A stretch of 39,614 nucleotides of DNA from a virus. This document shows, piece after piece, positions 31,425-38,535 of this stretch (the stretch's first letter is position 1; every line of letters starts with the position of its first letter). The stretch lies in the IMG/VR virus record IMGVR_UViG_3300043431_000178, positions 1 to 39,614 of that record, one strand, 5' to 3'. A model generated the notes under the pieces. The model was not told where the DNA came from, did no database searches, and saw nothing but the letters and a program-made list of their open reading frames with translations. The position numbers were made by a program, and so were the translations under genes.

Positions 31425-31535
31425 ATGAACTTCGACACCGCATTCAACCGACTCATCGACAGCGAGGGGGGCTACAGGTTCCGGGTTCCATGTCGGGCTC
31501 CTGGACAAAAGCTATTCGCGGATAGAAAGGTATGA
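31425..31535 (+). pseudogene. Truncated GH108 (TtsA-like) endolysin remnant
   Basis: MNFDTAFNRLIDSEGGY is the conserved start of GH108 muramidases, with the catalytic Glu in EGGY. After residue 17 the sequence no longer matches: the family continues with an NHPxDPGG-type segment, but here RFRVPCRAPGQKLFADRKV and a stop follow. The full family has about 170 or more residues, and only 36 remain. The gene ends where the leftward operon begins, so the junction may be a deletion or recombination breakpoint. No intrinsic terminator is seen between the two converging operons. Confidence 0.75.
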
Positions 31536-31925
31536 CGCTCTGTCTTCGTTCGTGAGATCCGGTGCCACAGGTAAGCCAAGTGTTCTTTTGGCGTGGTCGG
31601 TGTGGATCTTGGCGAAAGAGCGGAGATCGTCCACCTCGTTCTTGAGGATTCGGTTTTCGTTCTCTATCTCAGCGACCTGGGTTTCCCAAGCCCGGTTTTC
31701 CTTCTCCAAGTTAGTGGCGTATTCGACCTGGATTCGAAGATTGGTTTCCAGTTTCCGGTTCGCCTCCAGCACATCAAGGACTTGGCACGGGAGGGCATCG
31801 CGCTTGGCTTGCTCAAGCTCGGCAATCAGCCCATCAAGGGCTTCCTCCCACTCCCCGCCGATGTTGAAGTCGGATCGGAAGTGGATTTGGCGGAGGGCGG
31901 ATTTCAGAATTTCAGCGTTGGTCAT
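31512..31925 (-). CDS. Hypothetical coiled-coil protein
   Basis: 137 residues, with a short helical start and a long heptad region (about 55-105; KETNLRI would be near its start, later NENRILKNEVDDLRS). Last gene of the leftward operon. Its start overlaps the previous stop. Function unknown. Confidence 0.65.
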   Translation of the reverse strand: MTNAEILKSALRQIHFRSDFNIGGEWEEALDGLIAELEQAKRDALPCQVLDVLEANRKLETNLRIQVEYATNLEKENRAWETQVAEIENENRILKNEVDDLRSFAKIHTDHAKRTLGLPVAPDLTNEDRASYLSIRE

Positions 31926-32176
31926 GGCTGCCCCTCACTTGAGTGTTGGTCGTAGAGGGATGGAGGTCCTGGGTCCTCGTGAGGTAATTCCAGTTCAGCG
32001 TCTTTGACTGCAGCCATGAACGCCGCGATCGGTTTGCGCCATAGATCGTCAAAAAATGGCTGAACCTCTACGCCCCTGCCAAACTTTTGGAAATAGACTA
32101 TTCCGTCTTCCACATAGTGAACATGGATAGTCACTCCGTTCTTGTGGTAGGCGCTCCCTTTGATCGGTTCGGTCAA
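31922..32176 (-). CDS. Hypothetical protein
   Basis: 84 residues from a TTG with AAGGAGG 7 bp upstream. A longer frame in this stretch is the antisense and out-of-frame shadow of the ligase gene, so the TTG is preferred. Beta-rich start (GSAYHKNGVTIHVHYVEDG). A TGTCCA element lies 29 nt upstream. No family recognised. Confidence 0.6.
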   Translation of the reverse strand: MTEPIKGSAYHKNGVTIHVHYVEDGIVYFQKFGRGVEVQPFFDDLWRKPIAAFMAAVKDAELELPHEDPGPPSLYDQHSSEGQP

Positions 32177-32205
32177 GGTGGTCCTCCTTTTGAGGGTCGT
32201 GCAGA

Positions 32206-32211
32206 TGGACA
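32206..32211 (-). promoter_or_regulatory. TGTCCA leader element, copy 1
   Basis: Minus-strand CCTGTCCATC, 29 nt before the TTG start at 32176, at the end of the ligase gene. It is one of six such elements before neighbouring starts. Confidence 0.3.
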
Positions 32212-32214
32212 GGA

Positions 32215-32751
32215 TCAGGCGATCTGCCTGGACTTCGGTTCGGAATCTTTCTCGATGGTCTTCTTGAAATACATGCGCCCTGCGGTGTGGTAGACCACGA
32301 TCCCTTCGGGCTTCATGAATCCAGGGGAAGCCTTGCTCCCGTTCTCGCGGAGGTCTTCCAGCGCGGCGGTCACGGCATCGTTGGTGAAGTCGCCACGGTA
32401 GAGGGTGGGCACCACAGAGCAGCAGGCGGGGCGGTCTTCGCCATCCCAGCGGGACACATTGAACAGGCTGAACCGCTTCTCGGTCATCCCATACTTGCGC
32501 TGGATGCCCTGCCCCCACCACTCCCCAAAGTGGCGACCCTCGCCAAGCTGGAGCAGTTCTTCGCGGTGTTCCATGCCCCACCGGGCGAAGCCGTAGTTAT
32601 CATCCTCGGGTGTGATCCAGCGGGTGCGGGAACCGAAACGGATCTGACCGTCTTCGGAGATGAAGACCTGGGCATTGGTCCCGTCGATCTTCTCAGTGAT
32701 GACGCACTCGCGGGACAGACGGGCGATCTTGGGAAATTCTTCAAACTCCAT
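32215..32751 (-). CDS. Small RNA ligase family protein (Rnl2-like core)
   Basis: 178 residues. Motif I is EKIDG with nucleophile Lys21; motif III-type FGEWWG (E77) and FSLFNVSRW (94-102); motif IV PEGIVV (148-153); motif V FKKT (162-165). These are the nucleotidyltransferase motifs of T4 Rnl2-like RNA ligases and related DNA ligases. It is short (Rnl2 has 334 residues) and lacks the C-terminal domain. It would seal 3'-OH/5'-P nicks, perhaps in tRNA cut by host defence nucleases. AAAGGAACTCCC precedes the ATG. Confidence 0.82.
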   Translation of the reverse strand: MEFEEFPKIARLSRECVITEKIDGTNAQVFISEDGQIRFGSRTRWITPEDDNYGFARWGMEHREELLQLGEGRHFGEWWGQGIQRKYGMTEKRFSLFNVSRWDGEDRPACCSVVPTLYRGDFTNDAVTAALEDLRENGSKASPGFMKPEGIVVYHTAGRMYFKKTIEKDSEPKSRQIA

Positions 32752-32781
32752 GGGAGTTCCTTTCTGGATGGGTGATGGTTT

Positions 32782-32787
32782 TGGACA
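32782..32787 (-). promoter_or_regulatory. TGTCCA leader element, copy 2
   Basis: Minus-strand CCTGTCCAAAACC, then CACCCATCCA and AAGGA, 30 nt before the ligase ATG. The stretch is nearly repeated before the internal start at 33036 (copy 3). Confidence 0.4.
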
Positions 32788-32793
32788 GGTGCG

Positions 32794-33234
32794 CTAGGCG
32801 CGGGTTAGGCAGGTTTTCATCTGCTCTACAAGGGCACTCATCTGGTCGAATTCCTTGGACCGCTCCTCGACCGTGAGATAGATCCGGCGCGTCCCCTTTT
32901 TCTGAGCATCGTCCAGAAGCCGGGTCTTGTTGTGCTGGAGCGTGTCGCCCAGGCGGTTGAGGGTTTCGAGGTTGAACCACTTGGGGTCAGGCGCTACCGC
33001 CGCGTTCATCAGTTCGATGCCGCCATCTCGTGCCATGCGTTCTCCTTGGATGGGTGGCGATTGTGGACAGGCTCGCGCCTGGGGGTATGCGGTTTTGGCG
33101 AGGAAGTCGGCTGCGTCGTAAAGCCCAAGGCGATTGGCAAAGGGGATGAGATCCCGAAGCTGATCTTCCAGTGACCGCTGGGTCTGCGCCTGCTGTTGGA
33201 ACGATTTGAGGGCATCCTTTAACTGGTCGCTCAA
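32794..33234 (-). CDS. Hypothetical protein, possibly two fused genes
   Basis: 146 residues from TTG 33234, preceded by GGAGG. The N-terminal 50 residues are a helical domain; then comes a strange stretch (PQARACPQSPPIQGER) encoded by the copy of the TGTCCA/CACCCATCCA leader and AAGGAGAACGC. It is followed by an ATG at 33036 that would start a separate 80-residue protein (MARDGGIELMNAAVAPDPKW). The simplest view is two small genes joined by loss of a stop, or an internal start that is used as well. Functions unknown. Confidence 0.6.
   Translation of the reverse strand: MSDQLKDALKSFQQQAQTQRSLEDQLRDLIPFANRLGLYDAADFLAKTAYPQARACPQSPPIQGERMARDGGIELMNAAVAPDPKWFNLETLNRLGDTLQHNKTRLLDDAQKKGTRRIYLTVEERSKEFDQMSALVEQMKTCLTRA
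33064..33069 (-). promoter_or_regulatory. TGTCCA leader element, copy 3
   Basis: Minus-strand CCTGTCCACAATC, then CACCCATCCA and AAGGAG, 27 nt before the ATG at 33036. It is the closest relative of copy 2, but here it lies inside an open frame. Confidence 0.4.
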
Positions 33235-33250
33235 TGGAGCCTCCGGCTCT

Positions 33251-33256
33251 TGGACA
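33251..33256 (-). promoter_or_regulatory. TGTCCA leader element, copy 4
   Basis: Minus-strand ATGTCCAAGAGCCGGAGGCT, 16 nt before the TTG at 33234. It shares CGGAGGCTCC with copy 5. Confidence 0.35.
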
Positions 33257-33260
33257 TTCG

Positions 33261-33431
33261 TTATCGGGGCGCGGGGGTTTCATAGGTGGCGTTGCACTTC
33301 GGGCACCGGGCGTCATAGACCATCTTTCCGTCCTTCGCCTCGTGCTTGATCATCACCACCCCCGAGATGGTGGCGAAGTGGAGCCGCACCTTACAGGCTG
33401 GGCAATCGGTGGCGTGTCTCTTGAGTCTCAC
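33261..33431 (-). CDS. Zinc-ribbon small protein
   Basis: 56 residues from GTG 33431, preceded by CGGAGG. CPAC (about 10-13) and CPKC (about 45-48) form a two-knuckle zinc ribbon on a beta frame. An upstream in-frame extension lacks a ribosome site. Function unknown, though this fold often binds nucleic acid. Confidence 0.65.
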   Translation of the reverse strand: MRLKRHATDCPACKVRLHFATISGVVMIKHEAKDGKMVYDARCPKCNATYETPAPR

Positions 33432-33445
33432 GGAGCCTCCGTTAG

Positions 33446-33451
33446 TGGACA
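33446..33451 (-). promoter_or_regulatory. TGTCCA leader element, copy 5
   Basis: Minus-strand GGCTGTCCACTAACGGAGGC, 14 nt before the GTG at 33431. It shares CGGAGGCTCC with copy 4. Confidence 0.35.
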
Positions 33452-33454
33452 GCC

Positions 33455-33658
33455 TCACTCGGGCTGAATAGCTTTGAGAATGTCGGATGGGGTGGCGTGA
33501 TCCAGCCAGTGACCATGCCATCCGGCGATGACGCGGTAGATCCGTTCACGCTCCTGCTTTGCGCCCAGTTCGTAGGCTTGTAGCGGCGTGAGGTTCAGGC
33601 TGTTCTGATCGTAAACAAGGCGCTGAACACCCTGCTTTTCGTCCTCGTCAATGGGCAT
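33455..33658 (-). CDS. Hypothetical protein
   Basis: 67 residues. The segment LTPLQAYELGAKQERERIYR is a helix rich in charged residues. CCGGAGGCACT gives a strong ribosome site. Family unknown. Confidence 0.65.
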   Translation of the reverse strand: MPIDEDEKQGVQRLVYDQNSLNLTPLQAYELGAKQERERIYRVIAGWHGHWLDHATPSDILKAIQPE

Positions 33659-33676
33659 AGTGCCTCCGGTGGATCT

Positions 33677-33682
33677 TGGACA
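33677..33682 (-). promoter_or_regulatory. TGTCCA leader element, copy 6
   Basis: Minus-strand GATCTTGTCCAAGATC, itself an imperfect inverted repeat, 18 nt before the ATG at 33658 and followed by CCGGAGG. Confidence 0.35.
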
Positions 33683-33775
33683 AGATCACTTCGTTGATGG
33701 TTGTTGAGACACTATCTCGATGTAACCCACATGGTTGCTGGGTCCAAGGTTCCGCTCCGCGAAACTCACAGGACG

Positions 33776-34024
33776 CTAAGCGGCAGATGACCGGGGCTTA
33801 ATGCCACGCTTCAGCCAAGCGAACCGCGCATCCCAGGCTTGGGTGTCCTGCGCTCGGGTTGACTTCATACGTGCGACCTTGGCGGTATCCTGAATGCGGT
33901 AGATGCCCTGTGCGGCCTGTTCATCCATGGTTAAGGGGCGCACCTTGGCGGGCTGGTGAGTTACCACGGGCCAGAGCAACGCGAACGCCACGAACACCAG
34001 AAGGAGGATGAGGACGGCGATCAT
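33776..34024 (-). CDS. Small membrane protein
   Basis: 82 residues with an N-terminal membrane span (IAVLILLLVFVAFALLWPVV) and a hydrophilic, basic tail. Overlaps the next upstream gene by 4 bp. It might modify the host membrane or exclude other phages, but there is no direct evidence. Confidence 0.65.
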   Translation of the reverse strand: MIAVLILLLVFVAFALLWPVVTHQPAKVRPLTMDEQAAQGIYRIQDTAKVARMKSTRAQDTQAWDARFAWLKRGIKPRSSAA

Positions 34025-34260
34025 CGGCGCACCCTGCGTAATGGGAAGGGCATCTTGCGGTTGGTCGGAAGTGTTTTGCCGAGGGACACAATTTCACCCA
34101 TGCCCTGCCCCTTGGTTTCGGCTTGGGTGAAAGCGAGGAATACAAAGGGCACTCGGTGCGTCTTGTGGATGAATTGGCCTTGGGTAGCGAAGCGTTTGAA
34201 ATTGAATGAGGCCCAGCAAAAGGCATCCTGCGGTGTCTTGAACGTGTCCCAGGGGATCAT
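34021..34260 (-). CDS. Hypothetical protein
   Basis: 79 residues, aromatic and basic (IPWDTFKTPQDAFCWASFNF, late PFPLRRVRR). No family recognised. Coupled by ATGA overlaps to both neighbours. Confidence 0.6.
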   Translation of the reverse strand: MIPWDTFKTPQDAFCWASFNFKRFATQGQFIHKTHRVPFVFLAFTQAETKGQGMGEIVSLGKTLPTNRKMPFPLRRVRR

Positions 34261-34454
34261 CTTCGTGCCTCCTTCCTCATCTCTTCAGCGATCTTTCGGT
34301 TATGTGCCCTGATCCTCTCGATTTCGCGGTTGCATTCCTGAACCTTCATGGCCCATGATTCAGCGGCCCTCTGTTCTTGGCGCTTTTCGTATGCGATGAC
34401 CGCGAACGGGCTCAAGAACAGGGCTAGGCAGAGTAGGCGGTAGAGGCGGGTCAT
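34257..34454 (-). CDS. Small membrane protein with coiled coil
   Basis: 65 residues. N-terminal hydrophobic segment (RLLCLALFLSPFAVIAYEK) like a signal anchor, then a charged helix (about 28-63). No lipobox is evident, so it is not clearly an o-spanin. Function unknown. Confidence 0.6.
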   Translation of the reverse strand: MTRLYRLLCLALFLSPFAVIAYEKRQEQRAAESWAMKVQECNREIERIRAHNRKIAEEMRKEARR

Positions 34455-34942
34455 GCGACTTTACCTTCTAGGACCATTTCAACAGCCTCGGTGAAGCTGG
34501 CATCACCCTTCAAGGTCTCCATGATCTTGAATGTGCGCATGATGGCTTGAATGTCCGCCAGCTTGGCCTCAGCGGCATCGGCGCGGTCCTGGGCCTCCCG
34601 GTAGTTCCGGTAGTTCTCCATCATCTCGGAACGGGCGGAATCGCGCTCAGCCCTCAGGGTGACGATCTCAGCATCCTTGTCGGCAAGCGGTTCATCGGCT
34701 TTTGGATGGTGGGCGGGAAACACCAATTCCAAATCATCATGATCATAGATAGCGGTTCTACCGTCCTCGCACCTAACGGTTAGCGGAGCTTCATCTGTGC
34801 CATCATCGTAGATGATTTCGCCTTTAAACCCATGGTGGCCGCTGGGGTCGTCACAATGATCCTTAATCCAAACCCTATCCCCCACCTGGAAGGCGCGGGC
34901 CACTGACTTGGTGAATCGTCCCCTGCTGTCTCTCTCACTCAT
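34451..34942 (-). CDS. Protein with SH3/KOW-like N-domain and coiled coil
   Basis: 163 residues. After a basic start (SERDSRGRFTKS), QVGDRVWIKDHCDD, GFKGEIIYDD and TVRCEDGRTAIYDHDDLELV form a beta barrel like KOW or SH3 domains. Then comes a coiled coil (about 88-130). It may bind RNA, DNA or a protein partner; no precise family. Confidence 0.65.
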   Translation of the reverse strand: MSERDSRGRFTKSVARAFQVGDRVWIKDHCDDPSGHHGFKGEIIYDDGTDEAPLTVRCEDGRTAIYDHDDLELVFPAHHPKADEPLADKDAEIVTLRAERDSARSEMMENYRNYREAQDRADAAEAKLADIQAIMRTFKIMETLKGDASFTEAVEMVLEGKVA

Positions 34943-35166
34943 ACTCCACCTCGTAGATTCGCGTATCGAGTGGCCTTGGCTTCCTGATTGGCCTTCCGTG
35001 TGGCGTTGCGCTTGGCGACGGATTCAGCCGTTACCTCGCGAGGGCCGGACTTCAGACGGACGGGGGACTCTTCGTTGTCCTCATGGCATTTCCCGCACAG
35101 GCCAAGGGGGTTCTCTGCGCTGATTGGCATTGGTTCGTTGAGGCATCTACTGGCTCGGCAGATCAT
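34939..35166 (-). CDS. Zinc-binding basic protein
   Basis: 75 residues from the ATG that overlaps the previous gene's stop. Cys pairs CRASRC (3-8) and CGKC (24-27) fit a zinc knuckle; the rest is basic and helical (KRNATRKANQEAKATRYANL). Possible nucleic-acid binding. Confidence 0.6.
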   Translation of the reverse strand: MICRASRCLNEPMPISAENPLGLCGKCHEDNEESPVRLKSGPREVTAESVAKRNATRKANQEAKATRYANLRGGV

Positions 35167-35402
35167 GGGGCACCACACAGAATCACCAGCGTTTTGCCCT
35201 CGACCACGATGCTGTCTTTCTCGTAGTGCTTGCATGTCCCAAGAGGGATAGCGCCCTGCATGTTGGTAATGATCCCGTGGACGCAGCTTGGGGCTTTCTG
35301 GCCCAGCGCATCGGTATGTAGCTTCAAGGGGCATTCTTGGCATTCGATGCTAAAGATTCCGGCATCACCTTCACTCAGAACCACTGTTCGTCTTGTGCTC
35401 AT
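35163..35402 (-). CDS. Hypothetical Cys-containing protein
   Basis: 79 residues. The start at 35402 is favoured by an ATGA overlap with the upstream gene; a longer version would begin inside it. Cys pair CQECP near 22-26, with later Cys at about 40, 57 and 76. Function unknown. Confidence 0.55.
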   Translation of the reverse strand: MSTRRTVVLSEGDAGIFSIECQECPLKLHTDALGQKAPSCVHGIITNMQGAIPLGTCKHYEKDSIVVEGKTLVILCGAP

Positions 35403-35590
35403 GACGCCCCCCTCAGCCTCTTCCGCGCCCCAACCCCTAGCCATGGCTCACGGGCCTGGATGAGCCTCAGGTGGTCCTGTAGGACGTCCAGCCGTGACCG
35501 GTTGAACGTGACCCGAGCGATGACGATCTTGACCCTCACGGCCCATAGGGCGTGCTGATTGACCATGGATGCGATGGTGGCTTGGTTCAT
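35399..35590 (-). CDS. Hypothetical protein
   Basis: 63 residues, helical, basic (VNQHALWAVRVKIVIARVTF). ATG overlaps the exonuclease stop. Family unknown. Confidence 0.55.
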   Translation of the reverse strand: MNQATIASMVNQHALWAVRVKIVIARVTFNRSRLDVLQDHLRLIQAREPWLGVGARKRLRGAS

Positions 35591-36243
35591 GCCGCTACCG
35601 CCTTCCTCGCCTTCAGGCTGGTGAGGGTCTGATCTACTTCGGTGAGGAATGCCAGGACCTCGGCCTCCATCGCGTCAATGCGGGCCTGATCTCGCTTGAA
35701 CCGGATCACGAAAAGCTGGAGGTCTTCGGGGAGCCGTGGATCGAAGCTCACGAAGTCGCACCACTGAGCGCCCGTGCAGGCCATCTGCCAGAGCATCTGG
35801 GGTTGATACTGGCTTGGGACTTCGCCCGCCAGCAGGTATGAAAGATGAGTTGCAGTCTTGGGGGCCTTGATCTCCACCAGGCCGTCAGGGTCCACCAGAC
35901 CGTCAGGGGATGCCGCACCGCGTTCGATGGTGGGATGGATCACCAGTCCGACCTGATCCACTAGAACCCCTCGGGTGGTCTCGTAAGCGGCACGGGCAAA
36001 GGGTTCCTGCTCGGTTCCCCAGCGCATGGCATCGTTGATGAAAATGTCATCCTGCGGGGTTCCAGTCAGGATCTCCGCCACGATCTGAGCGCGGTAGTCA
36101 CGGCGCGAAGCGGCTTCCCCAGTTTTGATCTTGGCCATAACATCGGCAACCTTCGATGCTGTGACCTTTCCGGCGCGGGCGGCCTTCCATTCAGGGGTTC
36201 CCTGTTCCAGATAGACGGCCTTCATTTCGTCGATGATGCTCAC
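35587..36243 (-). CDS. YqaJ / lambda-exonuclease-like recombinase nuclease
   Basis: 218 residues (lambda exo has 226). QGTPEWKAARAGKVTASKVA is the YqaJ start; GTEQEPFARAAYE carries an acidic Glu; SPDG (112-115) with Asp114, then EIK (124-126), form the PD-(D/E)XK active site. It digests 5' ends to leave 3' single strands, which the ERF-like protein encoded just upstream anneals. The start overlaps the ERF stop. Confidence 0.92.
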   Translation of the reverse strand: MSIIDEMKAVYLEQGTPEWKAARAGKVTASKVADVMAKIKTGEAASRRDYRAQIVAEILTGTPQDDIFINDAMRWGTEQEPFARAAYETTRGVLVDQVGLVIHPTIERGAASPDGLVDPDGLVEIKAPKTATHLSYLLAGEVPSQYQPQMLWQMACTGAQWCDFVSFDPRLPEDLQLFVIRFKRDQARIDAMEAEVLAFLTEVDQTLTSLKARKAVAA

Positions 36244-36884
36244 TTCGCACCCCCAGAGAGCTTCTGTTGGCCCTTAAGAACGATCTGGCGGGCATTCTTG
36301 GCCTGGATGATCGTGTCGCGGGCTTCCTTGTCCTTCTCGGCGCGGGCGAAGGCAGAGGCGTAAACCTCAAGCAACGAATCCAGATCCTTGGCATCTTTGA
36401 TGGCCTTGATCATCGGGGCCAGTTCCTCATCCGTGACCTCATCACCAGGGGCCATATTGGAGGCCACGCGGGCTTCGTCGTTCTCGCCGGTTTCCAGGTA
36501 TAGAACCTTCAGCACGGCGCTCTTAGTGGCATACGTGATGGCCTTGCCTGGGGCCTTATCGCCGTAGTCATTCGCGTGAGATGTGAGCCTCACGCTGACG
36601 GTCTGGGTGGGGTCATCGCAATTGACGAAGGCCACATCGAACGTGCCCTCATACCGCCAGAGGGTATTCCCCTTGGCGCTCTTGCCTCCGGTGTCGATCG
36701 TGGTGTCAGTGACTACGGACGGGATGATCATCACCCCGACCTCGATAAACCACTGGCGGGTCTCTGCGACCATGCCGTCATAGGTCACGGCCTTGTAGTT
36801 TTCGACGGCTTTATCTTTCTTGAGATAGGCTACTTTGGACCGGATGAGGTTTAGGCGCTGGTAGATGTTTAGTGCTTCGCTCAT
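36240..36884 (-). CDS. ERF-family single-strand annealing protein
   Basis: 214 residues. The ERF signature runs NIYQRLNLIRSKVAYLKKDK, then VTYDGMVAETRQWFIEVGV, and the conserved GDKAPGKAITYATKSAVLKV with YLETGEND. P22 Erf is the founder of this family and circularises phage DNA. The C-terminus is helical with Lys/Ala. It forms a pair with the exonuclease (4-bp overlap) and probably works with NinB. Confidence 0.92.
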   Translation of the reverse strand: MSEALNIYQRLNLIRSKVAYLKKDKAVENYKAVTYDGMVAETRQWFIEVGVMIIPSVVTDTTIDTGGKSAKGNTLWRYEGTFDVAFVNCDDPTQTVSVRLTSHANDYGDKAPGKAITYATKSAVLKVLYLETGENDEARVASNMAPGDEVTDEELAPMIKAIKDAKDLDSLLEVYASAFARAEKDKEARDTIIQAKNARQIVLKGQQKLSGGAK

Positions 36885-37096
36885 GCTGCGTTCTCCTTAT
36901 GTTCTTGGTTTACCGAATCAGCGCCCTTAGCCCAGCAGGTCTCACAGCACCAGGTAACAGGCCTCTGATCTGTGGGGTCCGTCCAGACCTCGTAGGTGTC
37001 TCCGCACACATCACAGGTGCAACGGTCATCGCTGGTGGATTCGTAATCGGGGCCGGTCCAGAATTCCTCGATCTCTGCTCGGGTTGGGCTTCTCAT
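36881..37096 (-). CDS. Hypothetical zinc-finger protein
   Basis: 71 residues from the ATG that overlaps the previous gene's stop. CTCDVCGDTYEVW (about 27-39) and WCCETCW (about 48-54) give a four-Cys zinc ribbon in an acidic protein. Its stop overlaps the ERF start, so it may help recombination. Function not recognised. Confidence 0.6.
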   Translation of the reverse strand: MRSPTRAEIEEFWTGPDYESTSDDRCTCDVCGDTYEVWTDPTDQRPVTWCCETCWAKGADSVNQEHKENAA

Positions 37097-37443
37097 AGCA
37101 TAGACCCGCAATTGAATGCAGATGTCCACGCTGATTTCATTGAGACGCAGGCTTTACCAATGGCTTCCATATCATAGGTGAGCCCGTAGACTTTCAGTTT
37201 GACCCAACCGTTGGGCGTCTCGCCGCAGATCGTCACATCGAGTGATTCGATCACCTTCCCGAGGATCGCATAGCGCCATGGCGTCACGACCACCTGGGGG
37301 GATCGGTCATTACACAGGCATTGAGGAATCCCCTCGGTTTTCAATGCTGCCCGCCAGTCCACTCCACTTTCCCTAAGACCGTCATTCGGGAAGAAGGTCC
37401 AGCCCTCGGTTTTCAGGTTGGCTCTCAGTTCATCGGTATTCAT
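37093..37443 (-). CDS. Hypothetical protein
   Basis: 116 residues. The start MNTDELRANLKTEGWTFFPN is preceded by AAAAGGACC. Beta-rich middle (SPQVVVTPWRYAILGKVIES). No family recognised. Confidence 0.6.
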   Translation of the reverse strand: MNTDELRANLKTEGWTFFPNDGLRESGVDWRAALKTEGIPQCLCNDRSPQVVVTPWRYAILGKVIESLDVTICGETPNGWVKLKVYGLTYDMEAIGKACVSMKSAWTSAFNCGSML

Positions 37444-37482
37444 AGCTGGGTCCTTTTGGGTCTTCGAGGCACCACCAGGGGG

Positions 37483-37590
37483 TCATGTGTCCTCCAATGA
37501 ATCAAGCTGTTTTTGGAGGAAGTCCATCGCCTGCTGAACCGGGTAGTCTTCACTGTCGAGGCGATCGGCAATCGCGGCGTTCAGTTTCAT
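37483..37590 (-). CDS. Hypothetical mini-protein
   Basis: 35 residues, helical and acidic (LNAAIADRLDSEDYPVQQAM). TGGAGGAACC gives a perfect ribosome site at 7 bp, which is why this small frame is kept. Function unknown. Confidence 0.55.
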   Translation of the reverse strand: MKLNAAIADRLDSEDYPVQQAMDFLQKQLDSLEDT

Positions 37591-37604
37591 GGTTCCTCCA
37601 GCGC

Positions 37605-38036
37605 CTAAGAGACCCTCTGCACCTGTTCCAGCGCGGGGCAGAAGAACGGCGCGACGTGAGCGTTATCGACACGCTGGGCTTCCGCAACGGCTTCCCGCTC
37701 GGCAATCCCAGGGGCTTCCAGCGCCGCGCACCGGGCGTCAATGGTCCGCTGGATGTCTTCGCTGAATTCATCCATGGCCACATCGAAATAGTCGATCTCG
37801 GGTCGTGCTGCAATGGCCCGTATGGCGTCGTTTCCGCTGTAGGCCTTCCGCGCTGCGGCCTCGGTCGTGTAGCGGTCTGCCAGCCACTCGACAAGCAGGC
37901 GCGTGATGTCCTTGGCGGCCTGGTGGGCTTCTTTGATCTCGTCCGTCGGGGGCTTGCCCAGGGTCAGGCGAGTCAGAGCCGGTATCAGTTCAGCGAGTTT
38001 GTCGGGGGCATTGGTTTCTGTGGATTGGATCGGCAT
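37605..38036 (-). CDS. Hypothetical helical protein
   Basis: 143 residues, mostly helix (DEIKEAHQAAKDITRLLVEW, then REAVAEAQRVDN). It has no clear motif. The leader contains GATCTTGCCC, a degenerate relative of the TGTCCA element, then AAGGAG. Confidence 0.6.
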   Translation of the reverse strand: MPIQSTETNAPDKLAELIPALTRLTLGKPPTDEIKEAHQAAKDITRLLVEWLADRYTTEAAARKAYSGNDAIRAIAARPEIDYFDVAMDEFSEDIQRTIDARCAALEAPGIAEREAVAEAQRVDNAHVAPFFCPALEQVQRVS

Positions 38037-38057
38037 GAGGGCTCCTTCTGGGCAAGA

Positions 38058-38225
38058 TCAATCGCGCCAGTATTCTTCGGTTCTGAACACACAGACGCCC
38101 TCGGATAATTCGGCGGTGCTGTTGTCGATATGAACCGAGACATGGGGGTGGCAGTTGTCGTTCAGGAACTTGATTAGGGGCCGTGTCAGGGATTCAAATT
38201 CCATTTTCTTTTCGTCGTTCAGCAT
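38058..38225 (-). CDS. Hypothetical protein
   Basis: 55 residues: MLNDEKKMEFESLTRPLIKF, then a short beta part with one Cys. AAAGGT lies 6 bp before the ATG. Too short for a call. Confidence 0.5.
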   Translation of the reverse strand: MLNDEKKMEFESLTRPLIKFLNDNCHPHVSVHIDNSTAELSEGVCVFRTEEYWRD

Positions 38226-38266
38226 GGGTTTACCTTTAGAGGAATGGGTATGGAGGATGGGGGAAT

Positions 38267-38440
38267 CTATTCAAACTGAATGCGGATTTGAGCAGGGGCG
38301 GCGGATACGGCGGTATGCATTTCGAGTGCCATGCGTTCTGCCAGTTCCTTGATTTCGTCTTCTCCAATCAGCACTTCCGATCGGGTTCTACGCCCAGATG
38401 CGTCATAGAGATCGATGTCAACCTCAATTGAGAACTTCAT
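38267..38440 (-). CDS. Hypothetical protein
   Basis: 57 residues from ATG 38440, preceded by AGGAG at ideal spacing; the longer in-frame extension has no ribosome site. KFSIEVDIDLYDASGRRTRS is beta-like, followed by a helix (DEIKELAERMALEMHTAV). Confidence 0.6.
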   Translation of the reverse strand: MKFSIEVDIDLYDASGRRTRSEVLIGEDEIKELAERMALEMHTAVSAAPAQIRIQFE

Positions 38441-38448
38441 GTCTGCTC

Positions 38449-38535
38449 CTACGCGGCGATGCGCTTGATTGGCGCTGGTGATTTGGGCGGTGGGGGTTGG
38501 GGTGGGCGAAACGGAATGACATTCGGTGGACGCAT
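38449..38535 (-). CDS. Proline-rich mini-protein
   Basis: 28 residues, MRPPNVIPFRPPQPPPPKSP at the start and a basic tail. GGAGG lies 10 bp upstream. NVIPFR-type Pro-rich peptides are seen in small phage genes, which supports it, but the length makes this uncertain. Confidence 0.45.
   Translation of the reverse strand: MRPPNVIPFRPPQPPPPKSPAPIKRIAA

Noticed and set aside
31922-32581. 219-residue version of the leftward gene upstream of 31922
   Set aside because: Its first two thirds overlap the RNA ligase gene out of frame; TTG 32176 with AAGGAGG is a better start.
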